Below are positions 24,234 through 34,758 of a DNA stretch of 64,000 nt, piece by piece. The position numbers were made by a program, and so were the translations under genes. Origin of the DNA: Scatophagus argus (Eukaryota; Chordata; Actinopteri; Scatophagidae). The stretch's first letter is position 1. The number at the start of each line of letters is the position of its first letter. The notes beneath the pieces are model-generated. The model searched no databases. It was not told where the DNA came from and worked only from the letters and a program-made list of their open reading frames with translations. The stretch spans positions 7,866,501-7,930,500 of the forward strand of contig NC_058496.1 of the NCBI RefSeq assembly GCF_020382885.2, in the 5' to 3' direction.

Positions 24234-26105
24234 TTAAAGTGCGTTCCAGTTTATGGGAGACTTTCCAGATTTCTTTAGCAGCTCGTTGGCCTTTGAGAAA
24301 TGCTTGCATCCAAAAAATCCTCGATGAGCAGACAGCGGAGAAGGATGCACAGCCTGCAGGACGTGGTGGCGCTTCTACAAACCAAGAGAACATAAATGTA
24401 AATTCACGTATGTGGGGGGGGGGGGAAAGCTTTGGTTTTAAGAGTGTTTAAAACCAACACCAAAGCAGTGTATCAAAACACCAGTGAGGACCCACCCTGT
24501 TAATAGCAGCTCCTTTCTTCTGAGCGTAAGAGCCCCACAGCATGAAGACGAGGCCTTCCAGGTTGCTGCTGAGCCACTGCACCACGGCGTCAGTGAACGT
24601 CTCCCAGCCTTTGTCTTTGTGCGAGTTGGCCTGGTGCGCTCTTACGGTCAACACAGCGTTGAGCAACAACACACCTGATGAGTGAGGTCACAGACGAAGA
24701 AGATGGCAGGTTTGTTAAGGACCAGCAGCTCTCCATTTGTGTGAACACTCTGACTGCTTTAAAAAACAAACAAACAAAAACCTTGTTTGGCCCATCCAGT
24801 CAGATCTCCGTGTCCAGGGTGCTGGAATCCTTCAATGTCCGACACCAGTTCTTTGTACATGTTCTCCAAACTGGAAATGAAAAGGATCAGGGATGTAATA
24901 AGTATGTCACTATCTGATCTGGAGTTACAAAACTGTCTAGTGCACTGGTGAGTGTTTACAACGCAGTGAACTTGTTTTTAACCTGGGTGGAGGTGGCACT
25001 GGTCTTCTGACGCTAAAACACAATCCATGAGCTTGGTTAGGACCATGATATGGATCCTGACCAAGAATCACCACTTTGACCTGGAATTAGAGAAAGATTT
25101 TAAAACAAGATCAAAGGTGACAACTGCTGAATTCTTCTCCAGAAATAAAATTCACTTGCTGGTCTTTATTACAGTCTCATAAGAGTCACACTGACAGCTG
25201 ATCAATATTGAATCCTCTGTACTTGGGTGTCGGACACCGTCCCAGTTCAAGAAAAGGCTCGAGTGCGGTTAGACTTACATCTCGGATGTCACACATCTGT
25301 GTCCAGGTGAAGACATGTTCAGCAGGTGGGTACACAGTGTGGCGTTCCCTCTCTTCAGCAACAAATTTCATCAACTGTGATATGAAGATTCAAAGATATG
25401 AAGTTTTAGCAGCTGTTCAAAACACCAGAAACGCCGCCATGTGTAGTGTGATTACTTGTCCTCTCACTTGTTTAAAATAGGGTTTTCCAAACTCAGCCGA
25501 CAGGCCGACTCTCCAGCTTTGCCCAAATCCTGGAGGCGTTTGAGCGGAAGCGAGTTTGTCTAACGCCGCTCTCTTGTTGCGGGCGATCCTGTCGAGTTGC
25601 TCCGGGGACAGAGGCGCAGGAACGGGGCGGCGCGGCTCTGGCTCCACCGCGGAGGACTTGAGCTTCTTCTGTACAATTTTAGTGTATTGTGCAAAATACA
25701 AAACTGGTAAGAAGCGTGAAGCTGGAAATGAAAGTGGTTTTAGAAACCGTCGACAGCGCAATACAAACATTCTCGTGCTGCGTGTGCCACATTTAACAGC
25801 ATAAAAAAAAAACCCACAGTGGTGCTAGTGAACGCAGCTTTGATGACGTTGACCGTGTCGCGGGAAACGACAAACCCTGTTCGAAACACTGCTACAAGCA
25901 CACTGCAAGTGATGTTTAAATATTAGCAACTGTATATTTTTACGTTACAAACGACACACGTGCCTAATATTAACATACTTGACAAACGGAAGGAGGAGCG
26001 ACTCACCGGGTCTTTAGCATCCTCCTCGTCTTCGTTTAAATCCTTACAAATTCTCTTTTTCGAGACAGGCGAGAAAAATGAGTGGATAGTCTTCTGTCCA
26101 ATCAT
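24234..26105 (-). CDS. ung: Uracil-DNA glycosylase, nuclear isoform (UNG2)
   Basis: Exons in coding order: 26105-26007, 25668-25468, 25374-25279, 25080-24983, 24870-24782, 24674-24496, 24374-24234 (stop). The product has 300 residues. The enzyme removes uracil from DNA to start base excision repair. Catalytic water-activating loop GQDPYHGP, uracil-binding residues, and the HPSPLS leucine-loop segment are all present. Exon 1A encodes [13 protein letters not shown], in which QKTIHSFF is the PCNA-interacting PIP box of nuclear UNG2. An in-frame ATG 51 bp upstream (26156) exists, but the MIGQKT start is the conserved one. A minus-strand ATTAAA at about 23955 may end the transcript. The gene is head-to-head with alkbh2. 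Confidence 0.97.
25669..25770 (-). CDS. ung: Alternative first exon of ung: mitochondrial UNG1 N terminus
   Basis: An ATG at 25770 opens 34 codons that run straight into exon 25668-25468 without a splice. The peptide ([15 protein letters not shown], then aromatic and hydrophobic residues) is rich in Arg/Lys and free of acidic residues, as a mitochondrial presequence should be. The nuclear exon 1A splices to an acceptor lying at the end of these codons, the same exon 1A/1B arrangement known for mammalian UNG. Separate promoter use is inferred. Confidence 0.85.
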
Positions 26106-26911
26106 TTTTTTGAGAAACACCTCGGTGGTCAGCGGCACTAAACTAATTAACTTCACTTATCAGCTAATGAGGCAGCGAAACAGCAGTGACCTGCTCGGAC
26201 AACCAAAACTCTCTCACCAGGATCACAGGATTTCGCGCCAATGCAAAGTGACGAAAGCCAATGATGATAATGAGGTGAGAGCTGTTCAAGACAAACTGCT
26301 GCAAAGTGTTCACAACAGTTTGTAGTGAGTAAAACACCCAGCTTTCGTGCATTTTCAGGCGTTTGTCTACTATTTTTCGTAACTGGGCTACATTTCATTG
26401 TTCTTAGGTGATGTTTGTCGCGTTAAAATAAATCAACAGACGTTAGTCCAGTAATAATCAGAATATAATCGCCAGGTGGTTTGATAGTCGATGAGTAATT
26501 TGTGTCATTTTTCAAGCAAAAATATGTTAGATTTGCTACGTTTATTTGTCTTAGATGGTCGTAAACTGAATATCTGGTTTTGATCTGTTTTCATTTGTCA
26601 GTTCGGGCTCAAGGAAAGTGTGGTGGGCGTTTCGACTGTTCTTGAACATTTTATAAACAAAGCTATTCATGATTAATCGAGAATATAGTTAACAAATTAA
26701 CTGAAATTGAAAACATTTGCTAGTTGCAGCCACCCCTTTTTATTAAGAGGTGGTGAATTCAACAAAATATAATAGAGTTGAACTAAAAAAAACAATAAAT
26801 ATTGAGAGGGATGAAATGCAGTGAAGTGTGCTTTTATCAACTGAACTTAAAACTCTAAAGTTAATGTTTTATTCTGTGTTGCATCGTCCAGCTCTGCAGC
26901 AGGTTCCTGCA
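26106..26911. promoter_or_regulatory. Shared ung/alkbh2 head-to-head promoter interval
   Basis: About 0.8 kb separates the two start codons. The alkbh2 start exon is preceded by an acceptor (ag at 26890-26891), so an untranslated alkbh2 exon probably lies within this interval. No TATA box stands out. Bidirectional control is inferred from geometry only. Confidence 0.45.
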
Positions 26912-27849
26912 ATGGAAAAGTTTGTGGTTCGGGAACAGCATAAACGTTCCTGCCCCAGCGATGCAAGAAGCCCACAGAAGAAGGTCAAATTGGAGGGTGA
27001 TGAGAGAATGAAGCAGGAGGAAGAGGAGGAAGAAGACAAATATTTCACTTCAGAGGATTTCTCTCATCCTGTTCCCTGGCAAAAAATCGAGGCAGAGGGG
27101 CTCGACTGTGATTACGCTCTGCTGTTCCCCAAAGAGGAAGCAGACCTCCTTTTTAAACAGCTGGAGGAGGAAGTCGTGTACTCAACAGGTAACGTCAAAA
27201 CCTTTTTTATGTAAAGTTATGACCAGAACCTCTGGTGTGGTTGAATGACTGTGGCTGTTTTTGTGCCAGGGGAGGAAGCAAAGGTCCTGGTGTTTGGAAA
27301 GGTGTACAGTATACCAAGAAAGCAGGCCGCATATGGAGATGCAGGCCTAACCTACACTTACTCTGGGGTGACGCGTTTAGCCAACCTGTGGACCCCAACC
27401 ATGGAACATATTCGGGATGCCGTCACAAAAGCAACTGGGCAAACATTTAACTTTGTTCTGATCAACAGGTGAGAAATCATTTGTAAAGTTCACAGCTTGA
27501 TTCTTTCCTCCCTCCTGAAATTGTTCTTCTCACCACCAGGTACAAAGATGGGCAGGATCACATGGGGGAGCACCGTGATGATGAGAAGGAGCTGGACCCC
27601 CTCTGTCCCATCGCCTCCGTCTCTCTGGGGGCAGCGCGAGACTTTATCTTCCGGCACAGAGATGCTCGGGGAAAACACATGCAACGACGCATTGAACCTG
27701 TGAAGCTGCAGCTGGCTCATGGAAGCCTGCTCCTCATGAACTCCCCAACCAACACTTTCTGGTACCACAGCCTCCCTGTTCGCAAGAAGATTTCCCTGCC
27801 TCGTATAAACCTCACTTTTAGACGCATCCTACCTGACAAAAAGAAATGA
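26912..27849 (+). CDS. alkbh2: DNA oxidative demethylase ALKBH2
   Basis: Exons 26912-27188, 27270-27468 and 27540-27849 give 261 residues. It is an Fe(II)/2-oxoglutarate dioxygenase that reverses 1-methyladenine and 3-methylcytosine in double-stranded DNA. Visible features: RKQAAYGDAGLTYTYSG (substrate region), FNFVLINRYKDG, the iron ligands H and D in GEHRDDE and the later H in FWYHSLPVRKK, and the 2-oxoglutarate-binding arginines in RINLTFR. The N terminus MEKFVVR contains KFVVR, which fits the APIM PCNA-binding pattern known from human ALKBH2. Residues about 25-45 are a fish-type acidic Glu-rich insert. Poly(A) signals overlap at 27920-27930, so the 3' UTR is short. Confidence 0.96.
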
Positions 27850-27930
27850 TCGAGTGTGGATTATCAGTGGGTCCAAGAAACATCTGACTAATGCAATAAT
27901 GTGTCTGAAGAAAGAGAACAATAAAATAAA

Positions 27931-29592
27931 CACTAGACAGTTCATTCCTTCTCACTAAGTGCAGAGCTTGTAGCACATTTAGCTTCTTGTGTTGATTGTT
28001 CATGGACTTTGATGGTGGATCGCTTTAAGCCGTTAACATGTTGTATTTGAAAGAGAGTTTTGTGCTGTTCTAAAGAAGATCCACAGTGGAGCTTTTAACC
28101 CCATCTTAACGTCCAAATCAATCTTATTAACGTTTGTCTGTCTCACACAGGATTACTTATCTCTTTAACTTATGTGTTATTCTTGTAAAACATGTACTGC
28201 TTATATCTGTAGAAAAGCAATTTAGTTTGAAACCCTTCAGTTAGGAGTTCATGTTCAGTTTACAGAAAATTCCTACATGTGGTGGAGATTCAGTGTTTTC
28301 ATCGAGGACACTTGAGAAAGTGTGTAGGCGTGTCTACTGGCACACAATCTGTTGTCTGACAGGCAGCGAATAATTATTTTGGTCTAACAAAATAAAACTT
28401 CCAAGTGCATGTTTGTTCGGTTTTTTTTTTAATATCCAAAAACAATCACTTTTACTGATTGCACATAAATACACACAATCTCACATGAATATAGATCAGT
28501 GCAAATCGCAAACATTGACAAGTTTTGCACCAGGCCAAATTTCTCAAGGTGACTCAGCTGGTTTGGTAGGAGCAAAACGGCAGTTATCAGTTACACATAA
28601 TTAAAAATATTCAGGATAACTTGCCCAAAAACCTGCAGTAATATTGTGGCTTTCTTAACTGAGAGCAGATCATCACTACTCTGTTCAAATGTTACACGAC
28701 AACACCACGCCAAACGGCTCCGACGCTTCATATTGTACGTTCACATTAGTTGTAGCACACGTGGCTTCATGTGATTAAAATACAACATGGCACTTTAAAC
28801 TCGACTGTGCAGCTCTGCAAATTATGACAGTGTCAGGATTATTAGAAACATAGAAAAATATCAAATTTAACCGCTTATGAACAAAGTCAATTGAAACGTT
28901 ATTTCCAGTACAGTCTATGTACACTTCTGGGAATGATTAGGCAAATCCGATTAGACGATAGAGAACCCGAGTTAAGGAAAATTCTACCTACTTAACTTTT
29001 CATAATATGTAACAACCTCTAAGTAACATCTCTGAGAATTCCTAATCAGCTACATCTTTTGTCTGAGGACAAAATAACAGGAACACCACAAAGTATTTTG
29101 CATTACTATTGGACACCAAAAACTACAGAATCACAGAAGTGCCACAGAATCCAATCAACACCTCTGACAACCTGAACTAAAATAACATTTTAAGCTTCAC
29201 CATATGAACAATGTATTGCAGGGCTATTATCTTGGACTCACTAAACTGTCAGGTGTTTCTGGTGTTTTTGTCCCATAGAAGGCAAAATGTTACCTAACAG
29301 AAACTGTTACACCAGTCAAAGAGAAGTAGCTTACATGATCACAGATGCTTGACTAAAAATCCTGCAGGTCCATAATCTTTGGGATTGAGAGCTTCCTACT
29401 CTGGATCACAGACAGTGTCTACTTGTGGACTGAGCATCAGACCCCGACAACCTTCAACCTGTTGCTGTGATCTGTGGGGCAAAAATCATTTCTACAACAA
29501 CTGTCTGGTCTCAGTGACAATCTGCCTGTTGGATGTGACAGTCTGACCGGAAAGGCAGGAGTCAATCAGGCTGCCAGGCTGTAAGCTTCTGG
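27931..29592 (-). other. Probable usp30 3' UTR and intergenic
   Basis: No coding exon is visible. On the minus strand ATTAAA followed by A-rich sequence near 28420-28432 could end a 1.1-kb usp30 3' UTR. The remainder toward alkbh2 holds nothing I can name. Confidence 0.4.
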
Positions 29593-32453
29593 CTACTCCT
29601 CTGAGCGCAGAGTGTGGTTCAGTCTTCGGACTCTCTCATAGAAGAGCATGTAAGCGTTGGAAGACAGCACCTCGTGCAGGCTGGCTTTTCGAACAGAGTC
29701 GTCCGACACCCAGAGCCACTGGGAACTGAAGGGTGAAGAGCTGTGTGGCGAGGAGGGGCTGCGGCGGTATGTGACGAAGTGTCCTGAGTGCATGTCACCG
29801 TGGTGAACCAGCACAGCCATGAGCTGGAAAAGGTACTCTGTACAACTAGAAAGACAGACATACAGATGGGAGCCAAAGAGATGAATAAAACAACATGAAC
29901 AGAAAGATTAAAAGCCAGGAATGTCAGGTATTCAATTTCTGTAAAGAATTTCTGTGAAGATTATCAGCACAATGCAGAGTAGTTCTTTGTATTGCTGTGT
30001 CTGGATATTAAGTTTACCTGTAGTCATATGTGAGGCTGAGCTGTGGGTTCACACCAGATGAGTGAAGAAATACAGTGGAACATGTTCCATTGGAAAAAGG
30101 TTTGCTGTTGTTGTTCCGATGTTCCGTTTCTGGAAAACAAAATACAACAATTGTGTGATGACAAGAAGTAAACCGAATGTGAAGCAGAATGATATTACAG
30201 GGTTCAAAAATCCACCATACCAGTTCCATTGGCAGTTGACTTTTCCGTGGAATCATCTGAATTTTCTGCCTTTATGGGATTTGGAGCACATCTGACCCGC
30301 TGGATTCTTTGCGTGGAAGTATTGTGTTTGTAGCGGTCCATTGATAAATACTCTGTGAACTGCACATGCTCCTGTCTTTTGATGGGAGTTCCTTCACTGG
30401 ACCACGTCAGTCTTTGTAAATGGATGCAGAGGCACTGGGGGAGCTGGCAGAGGGAGGAAAATGTTAAGACAGAGAAAATCTTGCTGAAAGTACAAAACAG
30501 TACATCAAGTGTGAGAACACCTTCAACTGTGTGTAGATTTTTCTAACAGCTGATTAACACCTCAGGTTACCTTTCCCAGTTTTAGCTGCTTAACAAATGT
30601 TGTCCTCTGGCTTTCCAGAACTTGCCCATTTATTGTGTTCCCTTGTTGAAGCTGAGGACAAATTATTCAAAATAAATAAATAAAAATGATACAAAACCAG
30701 CAAAATAAAGAAACATGCAGGCCTTTCTGGTAACATAAATTCAAACAGTTGCATCTTGATGCTAGTTTTGTCACAAAGGTTTCCTGGTTGTGGTTCGTTT
30801 TCAGTGAATTAAATATTAACAAAGTGATGAGCAGAATTTGGACACTGATACTGTAGTGAATGTACCTTGGTGCAGTTTTCACACTCCACTTCTTTGATGG
30901 TTTCTGATGAAATGAAATGCTGAAGACACTGATCTAGGGACATGGGTCGACCCTAAGGACAAACAAAGACGTAGTTAAGACAATTCATTAACTAGTGATC
31001 CTACATTAACTTGCAATAGTCACGTTTTCCAGACATTTTTGCTTACCCACTGAGGTAAAGGGATGGACAGGGAGAGGCTCTCAAAAGAGTCATACCGCAC
31101 TGGACTCTGACAAAAACACAGCGGATGTGTCAATAAGTGTAAAAGTCAAATAGCACAAACTAATTTGCTATTCACTTCTCTGGCAAACTTCCGGAAACCT
31201 CACTTGTTGTTCACAGCGTTTGCATGACATGTTGCTTGTTAGACGACCATGAAAAGGATGCTGAAACTTCCAAGGACTTGGTATTGGATGAAGAGGGGCT
31301 GCAAAAAAAAAAATGAATAAAGATGAAAACATTTTCTTAGTGGTTTGATGTCTAGGATGCACACTTTCTTTGTCTGCTTACCTCGACTTCTGCAGGTCAT
31401 GGTTTTCTCGTCTTGATCAGGGAGACTCTGCACAGTGAAGTACCAGATTTGTCATTTTTGACACTTCTACAACAACAGTTCACGTGCTGAGATTTGAAAG
31501 AGGCGGGAGGCAGTTTAGGTTAAATTTGTGAAGAAACTTCTATCCAGACTACACTTGTGCTTCAAAGTTGTGAAGTGACCTCCAGAGCTTAGTGAAAACA
31601 TCAGCATGTAAGAGATATTTGTGTGCAGTTTTGGGGACAACCAACAAGGGGGAGATGATTACTTGCCTCCAGAGACTGCATGTCAAACAAGTGAGTGACT
31701 TTGGGTTGACGATCCCGCTCCTCCTCTAGAGAAGACGTAAGGACATGGAAAAGTTCATGTGCATCCTAAGAGGGAACAAGCCAAAGACAGCTGTTAACGC
31801 TTCAATTAAACACTGCACCTTACATAAGAATAGAGAAATATGTATTAAAAAAATACCACTCAAAAGCATTACTGACTGACCTGCTCTTCAAATGAACTGA
31901 TGTGCCATCGATACAGTCTGAGAACATCAAGAAGGCATCCGGCATCAAGTACATCTTCCTCTCCAGGCTCATCACTAGACAGAGCTGTCGGCGCAGACAC
32001 AGAGACATCACCCATGGCACAAATATGAAGGAACACTGCATGTCAACTACTTTACAGTGACTTAGATCCCCGAATGGTTTTATATACCTTTGAGAAGCTG
32101 AAGCAATGTCATAGACAGCTGGTTGTCTTTGCATGACTGGATCATGGGAGAACCTGAAAACTTCTCCAGCCACCTAACGAAGGACGGACATGCTGCCAAA
32201 CCCTGAAGCAAAGAGTTCAGGAAGCAGGTGTTGCCTAAGTTCAACAGACCAGGAACCATACCTGAAAGAAAATACAAGTCATTGTAAGTGACTGCTTTAC
32301 AACCAGTGCTCTACAAACACTCTCTGTATCAGTGTAACACTGATTCTTACCTCTTTTTCTCTTCTTTCTCTCTGTAATTGGGCCCCACAAAACGTATACT
32401 CCAGCTGCAATCGCAGCGGCTATGCCACCAATGACACCCCAGTTTTTTATCAT
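29593..32453 (-). CDS. usp30: Mitochondrial deubiquitinase USP30
   Basis: Exons in coding order: 32453(ATG)-32351, 32261-32088, 31984-31881, 31765-31667, 31427-31382, 31298-31204, 31106-31047, 30952-30866, 30651-30571, 30434-30221, 30129-30018, 29845-29593. The product has 475 residues (human 517). It removes ubiquitin at the mitochondrial outer membrane and opposes PINK1/Parkin mitophagy. A membrane anchor (VIGGIAAAIAAGVYVLWG) is followed by basic ERKKRKR. The Cys box is GLLNLGNTCFLNSLLQG, the zinc-binding cysteines lie in MSCKRCEQQ and VECENCTK, the His box is HGDMHSGHFVTY, and WVSDDSVRKAS supplies the Ser that replaces Asp/Asn in the USP30 triad. One intron uses a GC donor (see separate entry). 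The start MIKNWG is the first Met after the 5' exon. Confidence 0.95.
31661..31667 (-). other. usp30: GC-AG intron donor in usp30
   Basis: The exon 31765-31667 ends CTGGAG and is followed on the minus strand by GCAAGT rather than GT. No GT lies where the frame and homology (HLFDMQSLE) require it. GC donors with otherwise strong consensus are a known minor class. Confidence 0.85.
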
Positions 32454-33328
32454 CTTGTTTCTGAAAAAACAACATTATGTTAAATAAAGAGAAAAGAAGG
32501 GAAACAGGTGAATATACACATTCATACATCTCTTCTGTGGATGACCATACAATAATAATACTGCTTTTTTTAATTTACACATCTATAGGGTTTAATATGA
32601 TTAAAAACCAAGCACAGCTTTTGGCAATAGCACCAACATGATATGTATTAAAAGCCAGCAGCATCTTTCAGTTTCATGTGGACGGTGTTTCAAAGAGCTT
32701 TCGGTGAGTTTAGATTTTCTTAGATTTGTTGGTGTGCTTGGCTAACTGTCAGACAGAAAAGAAGTGTTGTGATTAATACGGTCAATATCTGCAGCAAAAT
32801 CACTGGTACTCAAGAGAAAAATAACTGTAGAAGACAAAAAATAGATAAAGAAACCAGAGTCTATTTTCCACATCAGACCCTCAGACAGGCTTCCAGCTGG
32901 GTGTGCGGGTGGGGGTTGATAAACGGATTTCAGGCTTTTTTGGGAAACATCTAACATCACCTTCTTCTGTGCAGCGTTATTATAATGGCATGTTCTCAGG
33001 CCTTCAGACACAGACAAAAGAATTCGTCGAGTAAGGCATATTAATTGCATTAATAAAGCAATTAACCTTTAGGTACAAAGACTAACGCTACTTCAGATCA
33101 AGCAAAGCCTCTTCCAAATTAGCCAAGTCTGATAGACAAACAGCACACAAGATTGAAATTTTGTTAATGTTCCGTTACTTGACTGTGTGTGTTCGACATT
33201 ACCTAACTGTTAACAGCACTAACCACGGCCGCCCTCACCAATGTGTCACCACGAACCAGGTGGTGTAACCAATCTCGTTATCATTAGCATACAGTGGGAG
33301 GCTAGCTTTAACGCCTCGGCTAACTTAC

Positions 33329-33480
33329 CAACAGCACAGAGCTTAGGCTGCCCTCGACGTACTATGTCGCGCCCATGAATAAATATCCAATCTGCTATCT
33401 TGAAATATACGTAGAAATTCTCATTGCTACGAATCTCGGTTAGCAGGTTTTTTGAGGGCAACGTTAAACCGGATTCGGCG
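33329..33480 (-). other. usp30: Probable non-coding first exon of usp30
   Basis: On the minus strand a donor GTAAGT follows CTGTTG, so the exon ends at 33329. The first coding exon has an acceptor at 32460, 7 nt before its ATG. The frame through this exon has no ATG that continues into MIKNWG, so it is likely untranslated. Its 5' limit is a guess, in a CpG-containing stretch with an NRF1-like TGCGCATG near 33500. Confidence 0.45.
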
Positions 33481-33499
33481 TCTGTTTGTCCTCCTCTCT

Positions 33500-34500
33500 G
33501 CGCATGTTACACTTGAAGTCCAACGACATCCGACATCGTGACCCGCATTACTTCTATCTGTGTGCTACAAAAATAAGCTTTAGTTGTTGTTTGCCAGGTA
33601 AAGGTTTTACCTGACTATGGGTCCAGTGCCAAGGAACTCCCCAATAAGCTTATCCGAGCTTTCTGGTCTGCACCACAACATCCTGCTGATCCAGCTTTCA
33701 TTGCGGAACTCCTGTCTTTGGCGGCGTGTTTCAGGACGGACCCACGGAAGAGCGTACCAATGTGTTCACAGTTTACGCTCCGACCACCAGTTTGTTTGTT
33801 GCGTATAAGCGTATAATGTTTGCGCGCAGTTGTCTCGTTTATCTGTCGCTTCTCAAACGAACAGTTGAGCGAATGAGCTTGAAACCAGTGTTAATGTGAG
33901 CTAATTGTTCCTTCTTTTATGACCTGAATTGCTGCGCTTATTTTTTATAATTTTGATTGGAAAGTTTCGCAAAATATATCTAGATTAGTTATTATTCTTT
34001 GGAAAACTTACAAATATTTATATTATTGGCCCAATATATATATACTATTTTTTATGCAAAGCTCTTCGCCTCTTTCATTAGACCAAAGCAATTTTAATAT
34101 AATTAGTGAATCTTTTCTTAACAAAAGGCTTCCAAAGCTTCAGCTGCCCTAAAACGTGTTCATTTAATTGTTCTAAATCAAAAATCCTCTGTTGTAATCT
34201 CTGTTTTCCTTTGGTGTTTAAATAAATGTCATGGATTATTTGTGTTTTGTTTTGTTTTTTTTTTCTTTAATTTTAAAATAAAGTTAAAAAGCATAATTTA
34301 TTGTGGTCATAGAAAACCAATACCCGCCTAAAAATAAGGATAAGTAATTTTTTTCAATCCTCACAACAATTTAACATTTTATTTTATCGTTTTTCTGAAT
34401 TTTGGCTCACTTTCTTCAGTCTCATTAATCTTAAATCTGGCTATTGATAACATCCTTCATACCAACAGGGCTGACTGGATTGGAGGTGTCCATAAATGTA
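33500..34500. other. Intergenic between usp30 and svop
   Basis: The two genes are head-to-head. Roughly 33900-34400 is AT-rich with T runs and no recognisable exon, RNA gene or repeat family. Confidence 0.5.
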
Positions 34501-34758
34501 ACTCCTACTAAGACAGGTCCGACAGGTCATGTGCAGGACGACAGTAATCAGCCGTCATGTTGTGTCAGATCCTCCTGAGCTCATCCCATCCACTTTCGCT
34601 CTCTCTGTGTCTCGCGCTGTGACTCGCGCACGGTGGCTCCTCATTGGCTGTCGGCGGACACCCGGAGAGCAGGTCGCTTTCCTCGGTGCTGAAATCGCTG
34701 CTCGTCGTGATAATGTAAACGGCGATGAGGCCACACGCTTCAGTCTGTAAACACCAAA

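Noticed and set aside
26106-26156. Longer ung start MKLISLVPL before MIGQKT
   Set aside because: The MIGQKT start is conserved with the PIP box at residue 4; the extension is probably 5' UTR.
26828-26911. N-terminal extension of alkbh2 upstream of MEKFVVR
   Set aside because: An acceptor at 26890-26891 interrupts it, and the conserved protein start is the later Met.
33246-33461. 71-codon minus-strand frame as usp30 N terminus
   Set aside because: It begins at a non-ATG codon and its end phase does not join the MIKNWG exon in frame, so an untranslated first exon fits better.
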